A stretch of DNA of 64,000 bases from Chrysoperla carnea (GCF_905475395.1 NC_058337.1:8420983-8484982), one strand, 5' to 3'. Positions 49,601 through 56,264 are shown, counted from the stretch's first letter. Notes: generated by a model from the letters alone, not told the origin. Numbers and translations are program-made.

Positions 49601-52600
49601 TCTAAAGTGCACGGTTATGAAGATATAGCCTAAAACGGTTTTCCTTAAAATGGAGGCACTTCTCCCGCCTATTTTTGTAAGGATTTTGTGCGTTTACTGT
49701 CAGAACGTGATAGTGAACCTATTTAAATAATAAAATAACTCCTGTAATTTAGTGCATTATGGACAAGAGTAATGAGTTTCTATATTACCTGTAGTATTAC
49801 TAAAAACTAAATAATTATGTACTATAGTTACCGATTAAACATTTCTATTTTACATAAAGTTTTAAGAAAATCACACAAATCATCTTCATACCATTTTTGA
49901 TTGATATTTATGGCATATTCTATTATTTATTTAAATATTTCTTGCTGAAAATTTGAATTGTATCGAAAACTTTTTAATTTCGAAATGTCATTCAATTGTA
50001 GTGTCATTGTAATTTGTCCAATGGTTACTATGTAAGTCAGGTAGTACCGGAGCTGGCTTAGAAGAAATAGTTAATCCTTAGTCACCCTTTAAAGAGATCG
50101 TTCTTCTAACATATAGTTGGATAAAGAAATACATACAAGTGAAAACAAACAATTGACTGAGTTAATTGTTGAAATACCATGCATAGTCAGTGTTGATTTC
50201 TTTATCACATAACACATACAAACATGTGACACATACATAACTAATAAAGTATAGTACATATGTAAATGACTTTATAGGTTTCTGCATTACCGACCGACAT
50301 TTAGTGTATAGTTTGTACACATATTATAAAATTTCCGCCTAATTGGCACCCTCACGGGTAAACAGTGATGTTTACGAAAAAATGTTTCAAACAAAAGTTG
50401 TTTAATTTTTGATAAGGAACATTTTTTACATTTAAACTTTTGTTCTATCTCTAACGGTTTATAAGATGGGTCCTACGGACCCAAGACCCAATTGACCTAT
50501 GATGCTCATTTACGAACTTGGCCTCACTTTTTACGTTCTGAGTACGCTGTAAAAATTTCAGCTCGATATTTTTTTTCGTTTTTGAGTTATCGTGACCACA
50601 GACGGACGGACAACCGGAAATGGACTAATTAGGTGATTCTATGAACACCTATGACCAAATTTTTTTCCTAGCATCATTATTTTTAAGCGTTACAAACTTG
50701 GGACTAAACTTAATATGCTTTGTATATTCCATATATGCAAGGTATAAAAATAGCCATGCTTAGGGAATCCTCAATAACAGCTCCGATTTTGATGATTTTT
50801 TATTTTCAAAATGATTATTTTTGTATATTATTCAAAATCAGAAACATTTCAGAGAGGGGAAATAATCTGGAGGGGGAGTAGGCAATGCCGCGGCTGATAT
50901 TATTATTTTCATTTTATACATGAATGATATTTTTAAAGAACTTCCTGAAAATTGCTTGGCTGCCTATGCTGATGATATAATAATTAAATTTTCGAGTAAA
51001 ACCTGGTTTGAAGCTCAATCAAAAATGACTGAGCAACTTGATCAATAAGGAAATGGATGTGTAATAAATATTTAACTTTAAATGTAGATAAAACAAATTA
51101 CATAGCTTTTGGTTTATATAAAGATAGCATACCAGATAATTTTGCGCTGAAGCACATTTTTCCTTTATAATATTAAAATTAAAAATCGTAATTTTTAAAC
51201 TATTTATCACGTGACCTAAAACGCGGGTAAGCCCTGATGTGATGTCATATCGGTATGAACCATAGACCATCAGTTAGTTCAGTGTAGACAGCTGGGTAAA
51301 ATATATCCATAAATAATAAATATTTATATTTATTATAATTAGTTGTCTATGAATATATCTGTCAAAGTTATCTGTGTTATTTCCTATAATGATACCGATA
51401 TTACGTCACTAAATTGGATGCCCGCGTTTTTGATAGTTTAAAAAAGGTTTAAAATTTAATTTAAGTTTTTGGCAAAAAAGCGTGTGTATTTTTCCAATAA
51501 ATTTTTTGTGACTTTTTATTGGCAAAATCAACATTCTGAAGTCCTTTTTTAAATATAGTAGAATAGCCTATTATAAAGGTCAAACCCTTGCAATTACCAA
51601 AGATAAAGAAAAATATATCACAAAAAAAAACTCAAAATATATATAGCAATTAAGTATTATAATCAATAGACCTTTTTCATGAAAAACAGAAAAGCTTTTT
51701 GTTAATTTTTTATGAAAATAAAGGTCGACTAGAGCATGTAACTCGAAAATTACGCATTTTTAATAATAAAAACACTATGAAAAAACAATTTGTAAAAAAG
51801 TCACAATATTTGAAATAATTTAAAACGATTTTTTTTGACTCCATCGCACACGTGATCTGTGACGTCAATTCGACAAGCAATGATAATAAAACAATGTCAA
51901 CAGTCGTATTAATATATCGTTAATATCAACTTTAAAGGGATATTGTCTATACTATATCATTTCTGAAAGTGAAGAATATAATGGCACCAAGAATCGGTCT
52001 AGGATTTTCAAAGGCAGATCAAGAAAATTATTATTTTTATGGAAAAACCCCCCCGCCTATTTTTGTAACGAATTTTGTGCATTTACATTCAGTACGTGAT
52101 ACTGAACATATTTAAATAAAAAAATAACTCTTGCAGTGAAATAAGTTCATAATCATGGAAGAAAATGCAGATAATTGTGTATTTTTGCATTTGACCTTCT
52201 ACCACGTCTGGGGGAGTGTTAGCCCCTTCGGATTGTTCTGTCTTTTTCAATATTGACTTAAAATGGTCATTTGAACACTCTGTGTAAATTTAAGCTTTTA
52301 TAGTTTAACGTGAGAGAGCTCGGGTACTGCGCCCCTGATTACCTGCTACCTACCGAAGGAACCGTTAGCCAAGGTTTGTAGCCCCCAAAGATTGTTCCCT
52401 ACACCAGTGAGAATACGCAAAAAAAATTTCAGCTTTTATACTTTAACGTTTGTCTGGCAGGCGCTGGCTCTTACTCTATTTATATCATAAAAAATTTTTT
52501 TATTTTTCCAAATTTGTTTTTCTGCTGTAATGAATTTTTCAACTGTAGATTTGAATTCAGCAACCTCGAAATCCTCTTGGTTAGCGTAAATTTTTTAACT

Positions 52601-54364
52601 TTTTGTTAGAATTACTGCCTATTATTTTAAAGTAGCGACATGTGTATTTTTGGCTAGAAATAGAATTTTCTGTTCACCATTTAGAACTTTCACATTTTTT
52701 AACTTCAGATTTGGATTTAGCGATCTCAAAAACCCCTTTAAAACTATTTTCCTGTTAATTGTTAAGCAAAAAACTGCATTTTCCGGCCGCCATATCAAAT
52801 TTTTGAGCTTGCATTTGGATTCATCGACCCCGAAAACACTTTACATAGGTTTATTTTATATTTTTTATGTTTTACAATAGGTTCACCGTTTTTTGGAGGT
52901 TTACAATGGAAGAGGGGTCGTGGAGCAAATTCTAAAAGTATGGCTTTTTTTCTAAATTAAATTACGGACAAAACGAGCCGCGTTACATCTTATTCAGACT
53001 GTTCTCAAAAAATTAGATTTAAAAACTCTATTTGCCCGTACTGCAATTTGCTATTCCATATACAGAGAGTTTGGTGATTCCATGACCATCTTGAAAGAAC
53101 TTATACTATAGAGGATATTATCAAAGTTGAAAAATTGAGAAAAATGACTCTTTTATTAAAAAATTCATAACTCAATATTAAGGCCTAAAAATTTAACAAA
53201 GTTTACTTTAGTTTAATACTAAGTTTAATGGATCTTTCAAAAAGTATATTTATTTTGGAGAATGATTGCTGAGATGAAAGATGAAATACTTTTTTTCAGC
53301 TGTTGGAATCTTATATTTATTCAAAATCTTATTATTTTATTAATTTATATGAAATTAATATAAAATGAATGAAACATCCTAAAAAATAGTATTTTTTTAT
53401 TATTCCTGATAAGAAAAACTTAATAAATTTCGATTTTTGCCCCAATTCCTAGATCAGTTTTTTGTATTTTTAAAATACGTATTTTCGACTACCAAGTAGT
53501 CATCATCAGTAAGAACTAGCTAGTGAATGTTACTCTTTGCTAATTTGGTGGCGATTTTTGCCCCGCTAGGAATTGGGGCAAAAATCGAAATTTATTTCGA
53601 CATATCCTAGAGTTCTCATTTATTATCTTCGATAATATTTATATTAAGAAAAACTTTGTAAATTCGAATTCAAATTTTATATTCATTCGAATTTTGTTAT
53701 TGTTTATGCAATACAAATTACATATTTGGTGTAATATTGTGTAGAAGTTTCGCTCCAATAAACAATTATCGTTATTAAAATATTATATAATTGTTATATT
53801 ATAATTTGTTAAATTTATAAAAAATTGAAACGTTTCTAAACATGTATTATACACTTTTTTCTCAAATTTAAAGTCAAAATACATTAAAAAAAATTTTATT
53901 CCAAAAAATCAATTTCAAACATACTTACCACACTTGGGTCATTCAGATCCAGATCATTTTTTCAACAGCTGCTAAAAATCTACTAAGGACTCTAACGTTA
54001 CGCAAAGAGGTTTGAAAGGTGGTTAAACTTCTCAACTATTGGGAAATGGTGTAGTAGACCGGCTTTTAGCTTTAAGTACTTAAAATTGAGATGCTAAAAT
54101 AGACCCAGTGTGGTAAGTAAAGGTTAATTAATCATACAAGACCACAAAAATAAGTAAAAAAATTAAAAACTTACTGCTTGTTTTATTATTCAGTATATCC
54201 GTTGCATTAATCACAATTGAATTTTCCATTTTTGAATTCAATTCATTTTTATTATTTAAAATTACTGTTTTATTAAAATTCTCATCTGTATAACAATTTT
54301 TTGCTTTTTCACTGATTTTATTGTTATTCGCAAAATCTATATCGATTTTTGTTCCATTTTGATC
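25206..54364 (-). CDS. Fatp: Long-chain fatty-acid transport protein / very-long-chain acyl-CoA synthetase (SLC27/FATP), 5' end missing
   Basis: Five exons join in frame: 54175-54364, 44674-45190, 28579-29600, 26141-26419 and 25206-25672 (2475 nt, 824 aa plus stop). All junctions are GT/AG with matching phases (1, 2, 1, 1). FATPs take up long-chain fatty acids and couple them to CoA with ATP at the plasma or ER membrane. Residues 1-175 are an Asn/Ser/Thr-rich, apparently disordered extension. Hydrophobic segments lie at about 178-216, followed by RWFYVAFMTLPRDLK. The AMP-binding motif IYTSGTTGLPKAA is near 427-439, TEFYGATEGN at 564-573, and the FATP signature DRTGDTFRWKGENVST at 685-700. The catalytic domain is intact and at the usual ~620-aa scale; the extension is the unusual part. 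The first exon and promoter were not found. Confidence 0.93.
25673..26140. repeat. Repeat fragments in the 468-bp FATP intron
   Basis: TTTAAGGATGTACGAGCGCC at about 25733 is a solitary end of the TTAAGGATGT family (see 30051 and 33975). Bases 26077-26125 (GTTATTGAGGACTC, AAAACATTCATTGATGCGAC) are the end of a family A arm. Confidence 0.6.
26141..26419 (-). CDS. Fatp: FATP exon (linker between the two halves of the synthetase fold)
   Basis: Starts after TTCCAG and reads (V)NIDNKLGAIGFVSRIAPSF; it contains VNEEGEPIRGSNGLC, PNEPGVFIGKIIENDPSRAF and VFKKGDSAFLSG, ending at a GGTAATT donor. Confidence 0.93.
26575..26750 (-). repeat. Dispersed repeat fragment in FATP intron
   Basis: Reverse complement of 9535-9665 (AGTCTAGTCAACAAGTTC, GATGTCTAGAAAAATG). 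Part also recurs at 48120-48215. Confidence 0.55.
26985..27268. repeat. Fold-back with ~130-bp arms in FATP intron
   Basis: AGCAAAACTGTTTTTATTTT near 26984 pairs with AAAATAAAAACAGTTTTGCT near 27245, AAAAGAAACGAAAACG near 27043 pairs with CGTTTTCGTTTCTTTT near 27187, and ATAATGTTAATT near 27100 pairs with AATTAACATTAT near 27137. The loop is about 20 nt. Confidence 0.8.
27440..28405 (+). pseudogene. LINE relic with RNase H domain and C-terminal zinc-knuckle region (I/R1-like)
   Basis: It is antisense to FATP, in its intron. In pieces it decodes to ATIFQSEIFALSAS, then in another frame FSDSQATLPALEATGFRSK, RLIWVSGHSGVKGNEAADSL and AREGSSQTSF, a clear RNase H with the E, D and H/D motifs. The next frame (27930-28127) gives YWNFAQGMQHAKLC and VLDPTCRACMENNEISIHV, the CxxC...H region found at the end of such ORF2 proteins. 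The 3' end has an (ATT)n run at about 28388-28404, resembling the TAA-type tails of I elements. Several frameshifts make it dead. Confidence 0.82.
28406..28578. repeat. Short dispersed-repeat fragment
   Basis: TTGTTAACTAGACTAAACAG at about 28424 matches 9643-9668. The rest, up to the FATP donor, is unrecognised. Confidence 0.4.
28579..29600 (-). CDS. Fatp: FATP large exon with the AMP-binding domain
   Basis: Starts after TTTCCAG and reads AISRFIRLKLLTRAYEKKDL, TIADIFRQNALKYPNKVCFI, then DTVALFMENKPEFVCMWLGL, the AMP motif IYTSGTTGLPKAA, TPLPLYHTAGG and TEFYGATEGNANI up to a GTAAGA donor. 1022 nt with no internal stop. The start extends about 150 nt beyond the first in-frame GTG. Confidence 0.95.
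29783..30050 (-). mobile_element. Helitron-like 3' end fragment, reversed
   Basis: On the minus strand TTTTAAACCCAGCGAAGCGA and GTGGGTATCA match the 3' end of the element at 62424-62835; TATTTCGAGTG and the preceding ATTTTACCTGTG also match it. The terminal TATAAGCGAGTGGGTATCAT unit is duplicated. Confidence 0.6.
30051..30410. mobile_element. Nearly perfect 360-bp hairpin element with TTAA ends
   Basis: The arms 30051-30221 and 30239-30410 are almost identical reverse complements, separated by about 17 nt. The ends read ACTTAAGGATGT and ACATCCTTAAGT. TTAA directly abutting GGATGT on both sides, as in the element at 33975-34620, suggests a TTAA target site (piggyBac-type targeting). No coding content. 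Confidence 0.85.
30512..31188. mobile_element. CAGGAGTTATTTT-ended fold-back element, copy 1
   Basis: The ends are AAATTACAGGAGTTATTTTT and AAATAACTCCTGTAATTT. The arms continue through CTAAAAATAGGTTTAT and its counterpart near 31155, and GGGGCGGAAGTGCC pairs loosely with AACTTCCGCCC. Other members are at 48788-49748, 48410-48700 (inner part) and 52045-52150 (one end). Confidence 0.75.
31189..31777. other. FATP intron, mostly unrecognised, with a family G end fragment
   Basis: Bases 31560-31740 (GTGACTGAGTAAATTGTT, TACACACAAAG, CACTTCCTCAGTG) match 41660-41770 in reverse complement, an end variant linked to family G. The rest is low complexity. Confidence 0.45.
31778..32325 (+). mobile_element. 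Helitron-like non-autonomous element with three internal ~174-bp units
   Basis: Starts TCCTTACTAATATTATAAAT (a TC start at 31770 is also possible) and ends with the hairpin CCCAGCAAAGCGGG and GCTAG|T, the CTRR end expected of Helitrons. It contains a (TCTG)n run at about 31809-31832. Units start near 31834, 32008 and 32182 with CTNTNNCANGNCTAAACGGC and AACGGATTTTGATGAAATTT. No Rep/helicase gene is present. Confidence 0.65.
32400..32765 (+). repeat. Family G repeat, copy 3
   Basis: AATTTGCACGCTCATGGGTA, GGAACATTTTTTACATTTAA, CCGGAAATGGACTACTTAAG and GGGACTAAACTTAGTATACC. It lacks the GTGAAAAC end. Confidence 0.7.
32997..33656. mobile_element. Fold-back element with Tc1/mariner-like ends
   Basis: The ends are TACAGTGTGTCCACGAAC and GCGTGGACACACTGTA. 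The arms pair through GTAACTATAC...AAATTTTCTTATTTT and the CCAAAAATTTGGAATCACTA / TGATTCCAAATTTTTGGC pair, down to the GTAAACGC and TAGTTTAC regions and ATAATTGTTAATG near 33409. TA flanks and CAGTGTGTCC ends suit Tc1/mariner MITEs. No transposase. Confidence 0.75.
33720..33925 (-). repeat. Repeat arm, inverted relative to 34960-35215
   Basis: AAGACAAATCGATTGACGTA and TAGACTGATAAATACATT are complements of AATCGATTTGTCTT and GTTTATCAGTCTATATAT in 34960-35215. The TTAA element at 33975-34620 sits between the two arms. Confidence 0.65.
33975..34620. mobile_element. TTAAGGATGT-ended element (TTAA target, MITE)
   Basis: Ends TTAAGGATGTATGAGCAT and ATGCTCATACATCCTTAA are perfect complements. Inner inverted repeats include AATAAGAATAAAATTTTTCG near 34396 against CGAAAAATTTTATTCTTACT near 34501. 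It shares its first ten bases and the TTAA boundary with 30051-30410 and the solo end at 25733. Confidence 0.75.
34621..35397. other. FATP intron: repeat arm at 34960-35215, otherwise unrecognised
   Basis: Bases 34960-35215 are the plus-strand arm described at 33720-33925 (GTTTATCAGTCTATATATG, GATCGATTTGTCTTAACC), with an inner partial repetition (AATCGATTTGTCTTTGTC). Two short frames at 34650-34899 lack any domain. Confidence 0.5.
35398..35672. repeat. Fold-back with CTCGAGCGC arms
   Basis: AAACGAAATTGCGATA near 35400 pairs with TATCGCAATTTTGTTTT near 35652; CTCGAGCGCGTCAGATTAAG pairs with ATCTAACGCTCTCGAG; GGTGGGTTAGTT pairs with AATTAACCCACC. Another fragment (CTTAATCTGACTCGCTCGAG) is at about 35764. 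Confidence 0.7.
35673..36734. other. FATP intron, no feature recognised
   Basis: Apart from the CTCGAG-type fragment at 35760-35790 there is only AT-rich unique-looking sequence; short frames here (60-80 codons) show no domain. Confidence 0.4.
36735..37330 (+). repeat. Family S repeat, uninterrupted copy
   Basis: AAAATTCGTAGCGCAGGAGC, CAAATACCAAAACCCTTATT, GACCGCTAGAGAGTTTACAG, TAACGATGGTCATTTTTGAC and GCTCCATTTCCTTCAGCAAT. The same sequence occurs at 61988-63000, where a Helitron-like element splits it. Fragments are at 11330-11500 and 8547-8612. Confidence 0.75.
37331..39159. other. FATP intron, mostly unrecognised
   Basis: Bases 38393-38450 are a short family G fragment (GTTAGAGATAGAACAAAAGTT). 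Bases 38690-38800 (ATATTAAATTTTCAATGTAA, ATCCATACAATT) recur at 61270-61380. No gene or RNA was seen in the remainder. Confidence 0.4.
39160..39700 (+). repeat. Family Q copy 2, with a nested palindromic MITE
   Basis: The flanks are family Q (AACGGAATAAGCTGAATTTG, then AAGTACATTAAGCTGAGTCC, TTTCACAAACGGTTTAACG, AGACAAAATTTGTAGAAAAA). Bases 39225-39430 are a palindrome with TTTATAAATATAAGGTATTA pairing against the TATCTTATATTTATAAA side. The same arrangement, reversed, is at 43270-43800. Confidence 0.7.
39701..40052. other. FATP intron, no feature recognised
   Basis: AT-rich; ends with the 8-bp target duplication CAAAGAAT (40045-40052) of the next element. Confidence 0.4.
40053..40762. mobile_element. 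Non-autonomous hAT element with perfect 8-bp target duplication
   Basis: The left end CAGGGTTCGAAAATATCC and the right end GGATATATATCCTCGAACCCTG are inverted repeats beginning CAGGG. CAAAGAAT flanks it exactly on both sides (40045-40052 and 40763-40770). Both subterminal regions are built from repeats of TATCGGATATATATC, a motif of the kind hAT transposases bind. No transposase frame. Confidence 0.88.
40845..41269 (-). repeat. Family G repeat, copy 4
   Basis: Reversed: GTCCCAAGTTTGTAACGC, ATGATACGAACA, CTAATTAGTC-like sequence, ATCTCGTAAATCGTTATAGA and CACTGTTTACTCGTGAGGGC. Confidence 0.7.
41270..41583. mobile_element. Fold-back MITE with ~72-bp arms and TA boundaries
   Basis: TACAGAATGTTCGATTTACA at the left end pairs with TGTAAATCGAACATTCTGTA at the right end, and the arms run on to ATCACGAGTA/TACTCGTGAT and GTTAAGCAATGCATC/GATGCATTGCTTAAC. 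TA at both boundaries fits Tc1/mariner-type target choice. Confidence 0.75.
41584..42087. other. FATP intron, family G end fragment
   Basis: Bases 41660-41790 are the reversed relative of 31560-31740 (ACTGAGGAAGTGAGAAGAAA, TGGTATTTCAACAATTAACT). No other feature. Confidence 0.45.
42088..42655 (+). repeat. Family G repeat, copy 5 (full length)
   Basis: From ACAAGTGAAAACAAACAATT through GCGCCCTCACGGGTAAACAG, GACGGACGGACGGACAACCG and GTTACAAACTTGGGACTAAA to CATGGTATAAAAATT. A full-length member useful for defining the family. Confidence 0.8.
42656..43269. other. FATP intron with one member of a ~105-bp direct repeat pair
   Basis: Bases 43157-43260 (AAAGAACACGAAATTGGATA, CTCTCTATTCACATAAATTC) recur in the same direction at 44282-44390. 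No gene was seen. Confidence 0.5.
43270..43800 (-). repeat. Family Q copy 3 with nested palindromic MITE, reversed
   Basis: Mirror image of 39160-39700: GTAACGGAATAAGCTGA, ATTTTCTACAAATTTTGCCT, GAAATAGAGGGCGCAGAAGA, then the palindrome 43581-43797 (ATTTATAAATATAAG...CTTATATTTATAAATA) and GCACTAAGGTACG. Confidence 0.7.
43801..44673 (+). repeat. Repeat arm complementary to 51180-51570, plus direct-repeat partner
   Basis: Bases 43940-44240 (GAAAAAGTACTTCAAAATGT, TTGGTGACGTAATATTGAT, CATGATGTGACATC-type sequence and TTTTAGGTCACGTGATG) have their reverse complement at 51180-51570 in the next intron. Bases 44282-44390 are the direct repeat of 43157-43260. The FATP donor follows at 44673. Confidence 0.6.
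44674..45190 (-). CDS. Fatp: FATP exon with the membrane segment and Asn/Ser-rich linker
   Basis: Runs from a TTTTTCAG acceptor to a GTAAGT donor (517 nt, entering with two bases of a split Ile codon). It has a poly-Asn tract (SNSNNNNN), a QQQQ tract, a hydrophobic block (LLIMLFSSVLIALVALVWLF then FGPIVAALLISVAGF) and AYRWFYVAFMTLPRDL. The last motif and the phase tie it to the next exon at 29600 across a 15-kb intron. Confidence 0.88.
45191..45463. other. Start of the 9-kb FATP intron
   Basis: AT-rich; a G-run of about ten bases lies at 45319-45328. No feature recognised. Confidence 0.4.
45530..46754. mobile_element. hAT element, internally deleted, with perfect 8-bp target duplication
   Basis: The ends CAGTGGCGGATTTAG and CTAAATCCATCACTG are inverted repeats. 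GCGTTACT is duplicated exactly at 45522-45529 and 46755-46762. The subterminal CTGCCGCCCTAGGCCC is also shared by both ends. It retains only the C-terminal part of its transposase. A hairpin at 46289-46366 (GACAAAGAAAAAAGTATT against AATACTTTTTTCTTTGTC) replaces the 5' part of the gene. Confidence 0.92.
45747..46295 (-). pseudogene. hAT transposase C-terminal fragment (hATC dimerisation domain)
   Basis: A 182-codon frame, of which about the last 175 residues are native. It holds the hATC signature: VYPNVDIALRIFLSIPATNC, SGERSFSTLKRVKTYLRASM and QDRLNALALLPIEAQL, ending ARKKKFSN. The wording matches the ZMYM-type/hAT family common in arthropods. The catalytic core (DDE) is missing, so it is not a transposase by itself, but the frame shows no decay, implying a recent deletion derivative. 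Confidence 0.88.
47272..48409. other. FATP intron with short repeat fragments
   Basis: Bases 47930-48000 are a reversed family G end (GGTATTTCAACAATTAACTC). Bases 48110-48215 match 9560-9640 (TTTTCTAGACAATATTCCGA, TCACACGTATTTTTACGA). Otherwise unrecognised AT-rich sequence. Confidence 0.45.
48410..48700. repeat. Inner part of the CAGGAGTTATTTT family
   Basis: AAGTGCCTCCATTTTAAGGA, GTGCACTTCAAGACCAAAAA and ACTAAGACGATTTACTTATT correspond, reversed, to the right half of 48788-49748. Confidence 0.6.
48788..49748. mobile_element. CAGGAGTTATTTT-ended fold-back element, copy 2, carrying a nested MITE
   Basis: The left end CCAGGAGTTATTTTTTTCTA and right end AAATAACTCCTGTAATTTAG match the 30512 element. 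The nested palindrome 49002-49192 interrupts it. Confidence 0.75.
49002..49192. mobile_element. CCCTGGTGG-ended palindromic MITE, copy 2
   Basis: CCCTGGTGGAAAAAATATTT to AAATATTTTTTCCACCAGGG; near-identical to 10209-10410 apart from a ~10-bp deletion. Confidence 0.82.
50137..50750 (+). repeat. Family G repeat, copy 6 (full length, small insertion)
   Basis: ACAAGTGAAAACAAACAATT through CACCCTCACGGGTAAACAG to GCAAGGTATAAAAATAG. An extra ~50-bp segment is present at about 50260-50320. Confidence 0.78.
50755..50901 (+). repeat. Family A arm fragment
   Basis: CTCAATAACAGCTCCGATTT, TTCAAAATCAGAAACATTTC and AGAGAGGGGAAATAATCTGG match the left arm of 4453-5458. Confidence 0.7.
50902..51146 (+). pseudogene. 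Reverse transcriptase fragment with YADD box (LINE relic)
   Basis: Translation of 50902-51045 gives IIFILYMNDIFKELPENCLA, then AYADDIIIKFSSKTW and EAQSKMTEQLDQ before a stop; after a frameshift KWMCNKYLTLNVDKTNYIAF and GLYKDSIPDNF follow. The YADD motif and the following KWMxxNxLxLNxxKTxxxxF wording are diagnostic of non-LTR reverse transcriptases of the CR1/L2/Jockey kind. Only about 80 residues remain, truncated at both ends. Confidence 0.85.
51147..51570 (-). repeat. Repeat arm complementary to 43940-44240
   Basis: TTATCACGTGACCTAAAACG, TGATGTGATGTCATATCG, ATTACGTCACTAAATTGGAT and GGCAAAATCAACATTCTGAA are complements of the block upstream of the FATP donor at 44673. Confidence 0.65.
51571..52499. 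other. FATP intron: repeat end and a shared low-copy segment
   Basis: Bases 52045-52150 are one end of the CAGGAGTTATTTT family (CGTGATACTGAACATATTTA). Bases 52190-52480 (CTTTTATACTTTAACGTTTG, GGCTCTTACTC) are related to 55930-56080. The remainder is unrecognised. Confidence 0.45.
52500..52870 (+). repeat. Diverged tandem repeats (~120-bp units)
   Basis: Units share GATTTGGATTNAGCGANCTC-like wording: AGATTTGAATTCAGCAACCT (near 52549), AGATTTGGATTTAGCGATCT (near 52708) and GCATTTGGATTCATCGACCC (near 52812). A short frame across the region follows repeat structure, not a protein. Confidence 0.45.
52871..53429. other. FATP intron, no feature recognised
   Basis: AT-rich sequence without frames, RNA genes or members of the named families. 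Confidence 0.4.
53430..53600 (-). ncRNA. Hammerhead-ribozyme-like core within a dispersed repeat, copy 2
   Basis: On the minus strand the same CTGATGA - GACTAC/GTAGTC - GAAA arrangement as at 23137 is present, within nearly identical flanks (CACCAAATTAGCAAAGAGTA, AAAACTGATCTAGGAATTGG). It is flanked on both sides by GGGGCAAAAATCGAAATTTA in opposite orientations. Confidence 0.4.
53601..54174. other. End of the 9-kb FATP intron
   Basis: Bases 53601-53650 continue the repeat shared with 20136-20215. The rest is unrecognised up to the donor at 54174. Confidence 0.4.
54175..54364 (-). CDS. Fatp: FATP upstream exon (low-complexity N-terminal extension)
   Basis: Acceptor TAATTTCAG, then 63 codons (DQNGTKIDIDFANNNKISEK, later ENSIVINATDILNNKTS) plus one base before a GTAAGT donor. 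That base completes an Ile codon with the exon at 45190. The frame has no stop over 190 nt in very AT-rich DNA and both splice sites are good. It has no domain, so support is phase and composition only. Confidence 0.65.
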
Positions 54365-54857
54365 CTGAAATTATACAAAAAAAAGGAATTATTAATTATG
54401 CATGATTAACAAAATAATTTTGTAAAATCATCATTCGCTTATTAAATAAAAATATGTCAAAATTTGTATTGTATTTAAATTTATGATAATTTAAAAAATT
54501 ACTTTAAAGGTTGTTTTAGCTGATTTGACTTTAATGCTTCTCATTGTACATATGTTAATGCATTACTAATATGTATTTAAAGTTGTCTATCTATCAATAC
54601 TAAATTATATGTTGAACAATGATGAAGATTCTTACAAATTTTATAACAATAACAAAATTATTGAATGTTAAACGATTATACAGAGTGGTTCAAAAAAATG
54701 CATTGGTTTCAATTTCCTATTTTTTTAAACTTTCTTTAAGCAATAAAATTTTTTTAATTATACTTCGAAAAAAAATTAGAACCAAGTTGATTTTAATCTT
54801 TTTGGAAGTAAATATTATTATTAAAATGCATATATTTATGTATGGTAATAAATAAAT
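54365..54857. other. Upstream of the last recognised FATP exon
   Basis: The FATP acceptor is at 54365-54367, so this is intron. No further coding exon could be supported between here and 64000. Confidence 0.45.
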
Positions 54858-55025
54858 AATAGTCGCATAAAGGAATACATAAAATAGCCATTCTTAGAGA
54901 CTCCTCAATAACAGCTCCGATTTTGATAATTTTTTTTTTTTGTTCAAAATGATTCTTTTTGTATATTATTTAAAATCAGAAACATTTCAGAGGAAGGAAA
55001 TTTTCTGGAGGGGGGATAGGCAATT
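54858..55025 (+). repeat. Family A left-end fragment
   Basis: AATAGTCGCATAAAGGAATA, CTCAATAACAGCTCCGATTT and AAATCAGAAACATTTCAGAG match 4450-4570. Confidence 0.75.
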
Positions 55026-55044
55026 TCCAGAGTGATTTCTTCTT

Positions 55045-55530
55045 TCTCCCTCTTTTCGGATGTAAATCGAAAAATATCGATTCTAGGGAAAAATTGATCA
55101 TGAACAAATTTGTAGGAAATTTAATTCCCAAGAACTTCAGTGGTAACCATTTTTCACGTTAAATTAAAAAAAAACGAGTTATGCAATAAACAAAAATTTC
55201 ACGAACATCGCTTTTCGGTTTTAAATCGAAAGATATCGATCCTAGAAAAAAATTGAAAAGGTCCAAAACTGTAGACAATTTAATTTAAAAAAACTTTGGA
55301 AATAACTATTTTTCGTGTAAAATTGAAAATAAACGAGTTATGCAATAAACAAAAATTCACCTCCTCTTTTCGGGTGTAAATCGAAAAATATCGATCTTAA
55401 TTAAAAATTGGTAAGGGAAAACCACAAAGATGTAGGAAATTTAATTCCAAACAACTTTGATAATGACCAATTTTCGTATAAAATTGAAAGTAAACAAGTT
55501 ATTCAATAAACAAAGATTCCCCCTCAATTT
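55045..55530 (+). repeat. Three tandem ~158-bp units
   Basis: Each starts with CTTTTCGG then TAAATCGAAA(A/G)ATATCGAT (near 55053, 55209 and 55368), followed by GGAAATTTAATTCC and GAGTTATGCAATAAAC-type sequence. Directly follows the family A fragment. Confidence 0.75.
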
Positions 55531-56264
55531 CAAGATGGCGGATGACGCAACAGGGTTAGAACCCCCAAAAATCGAAATGTAGACTGCCAGTGAGCCTGAA
55601 CGATATCTGAAAGAAAATTGCTGTTATTCTTCCCGGGGAAAAATTCCAATTCGATTAGACTAATCTCGCGCTCGCATCTATAGCGGACTCTCAATGTGTC
55701 TGGCAAGATGTAAAACCATTAAAAGAGTCTGGTTATTGAGGTTACATTTTTTTGTGGGTCCCCAAGTAACATAAAATTCAGCTTTTATATTTATACTATA
55801 ACGAAAGTATAGCTATAATTTAAAGTATAAAGTCCGGCAATAAATAACGTGATTTTTAAAGTTCTCCTTGAAGAAAATATAAAAAAATTGAACTTTATAC
55901 TTTAAGGAATTTAAGGTACTAGTTTATACACTTTTACTACTTGTTACCTGCCCAAGTAACCACAATCCAATTTCTATAGTCGCAGGTCGTTCTTACCTTT
56001 GTTGGAGGCATACACAGAGAAACCTTCAGCTTTTATAAAATAACGAAAGTCTGGCCGTTATGGGCTCTTGCTCTTTATATTGGTGGGTGCTTTGGTTTTT
56101 TTTTTGGTTCAATTTTTCCTGTATTTTCGCATTGTTACCGTTGACGTTGAAGTATTTTGTTAATTTTCAAATTTTTGAAATATATCAAAAAGTCACAGAG
56201 CACTAGCATAAGTCAAAAACATGAGGTCTGGCACATCTGCATCACATTATTGTAAATGCAAAAC
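55531..56264. other. Unrecognised sequence with a segment shared with 52190-52480
   Basis: CAGCTTTTATAAAATAACGA and GTCTGGCCGTTATGGGCTCT (about 56027-56075) resemble 52429-52475. No gene. Confidence 0.4.
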
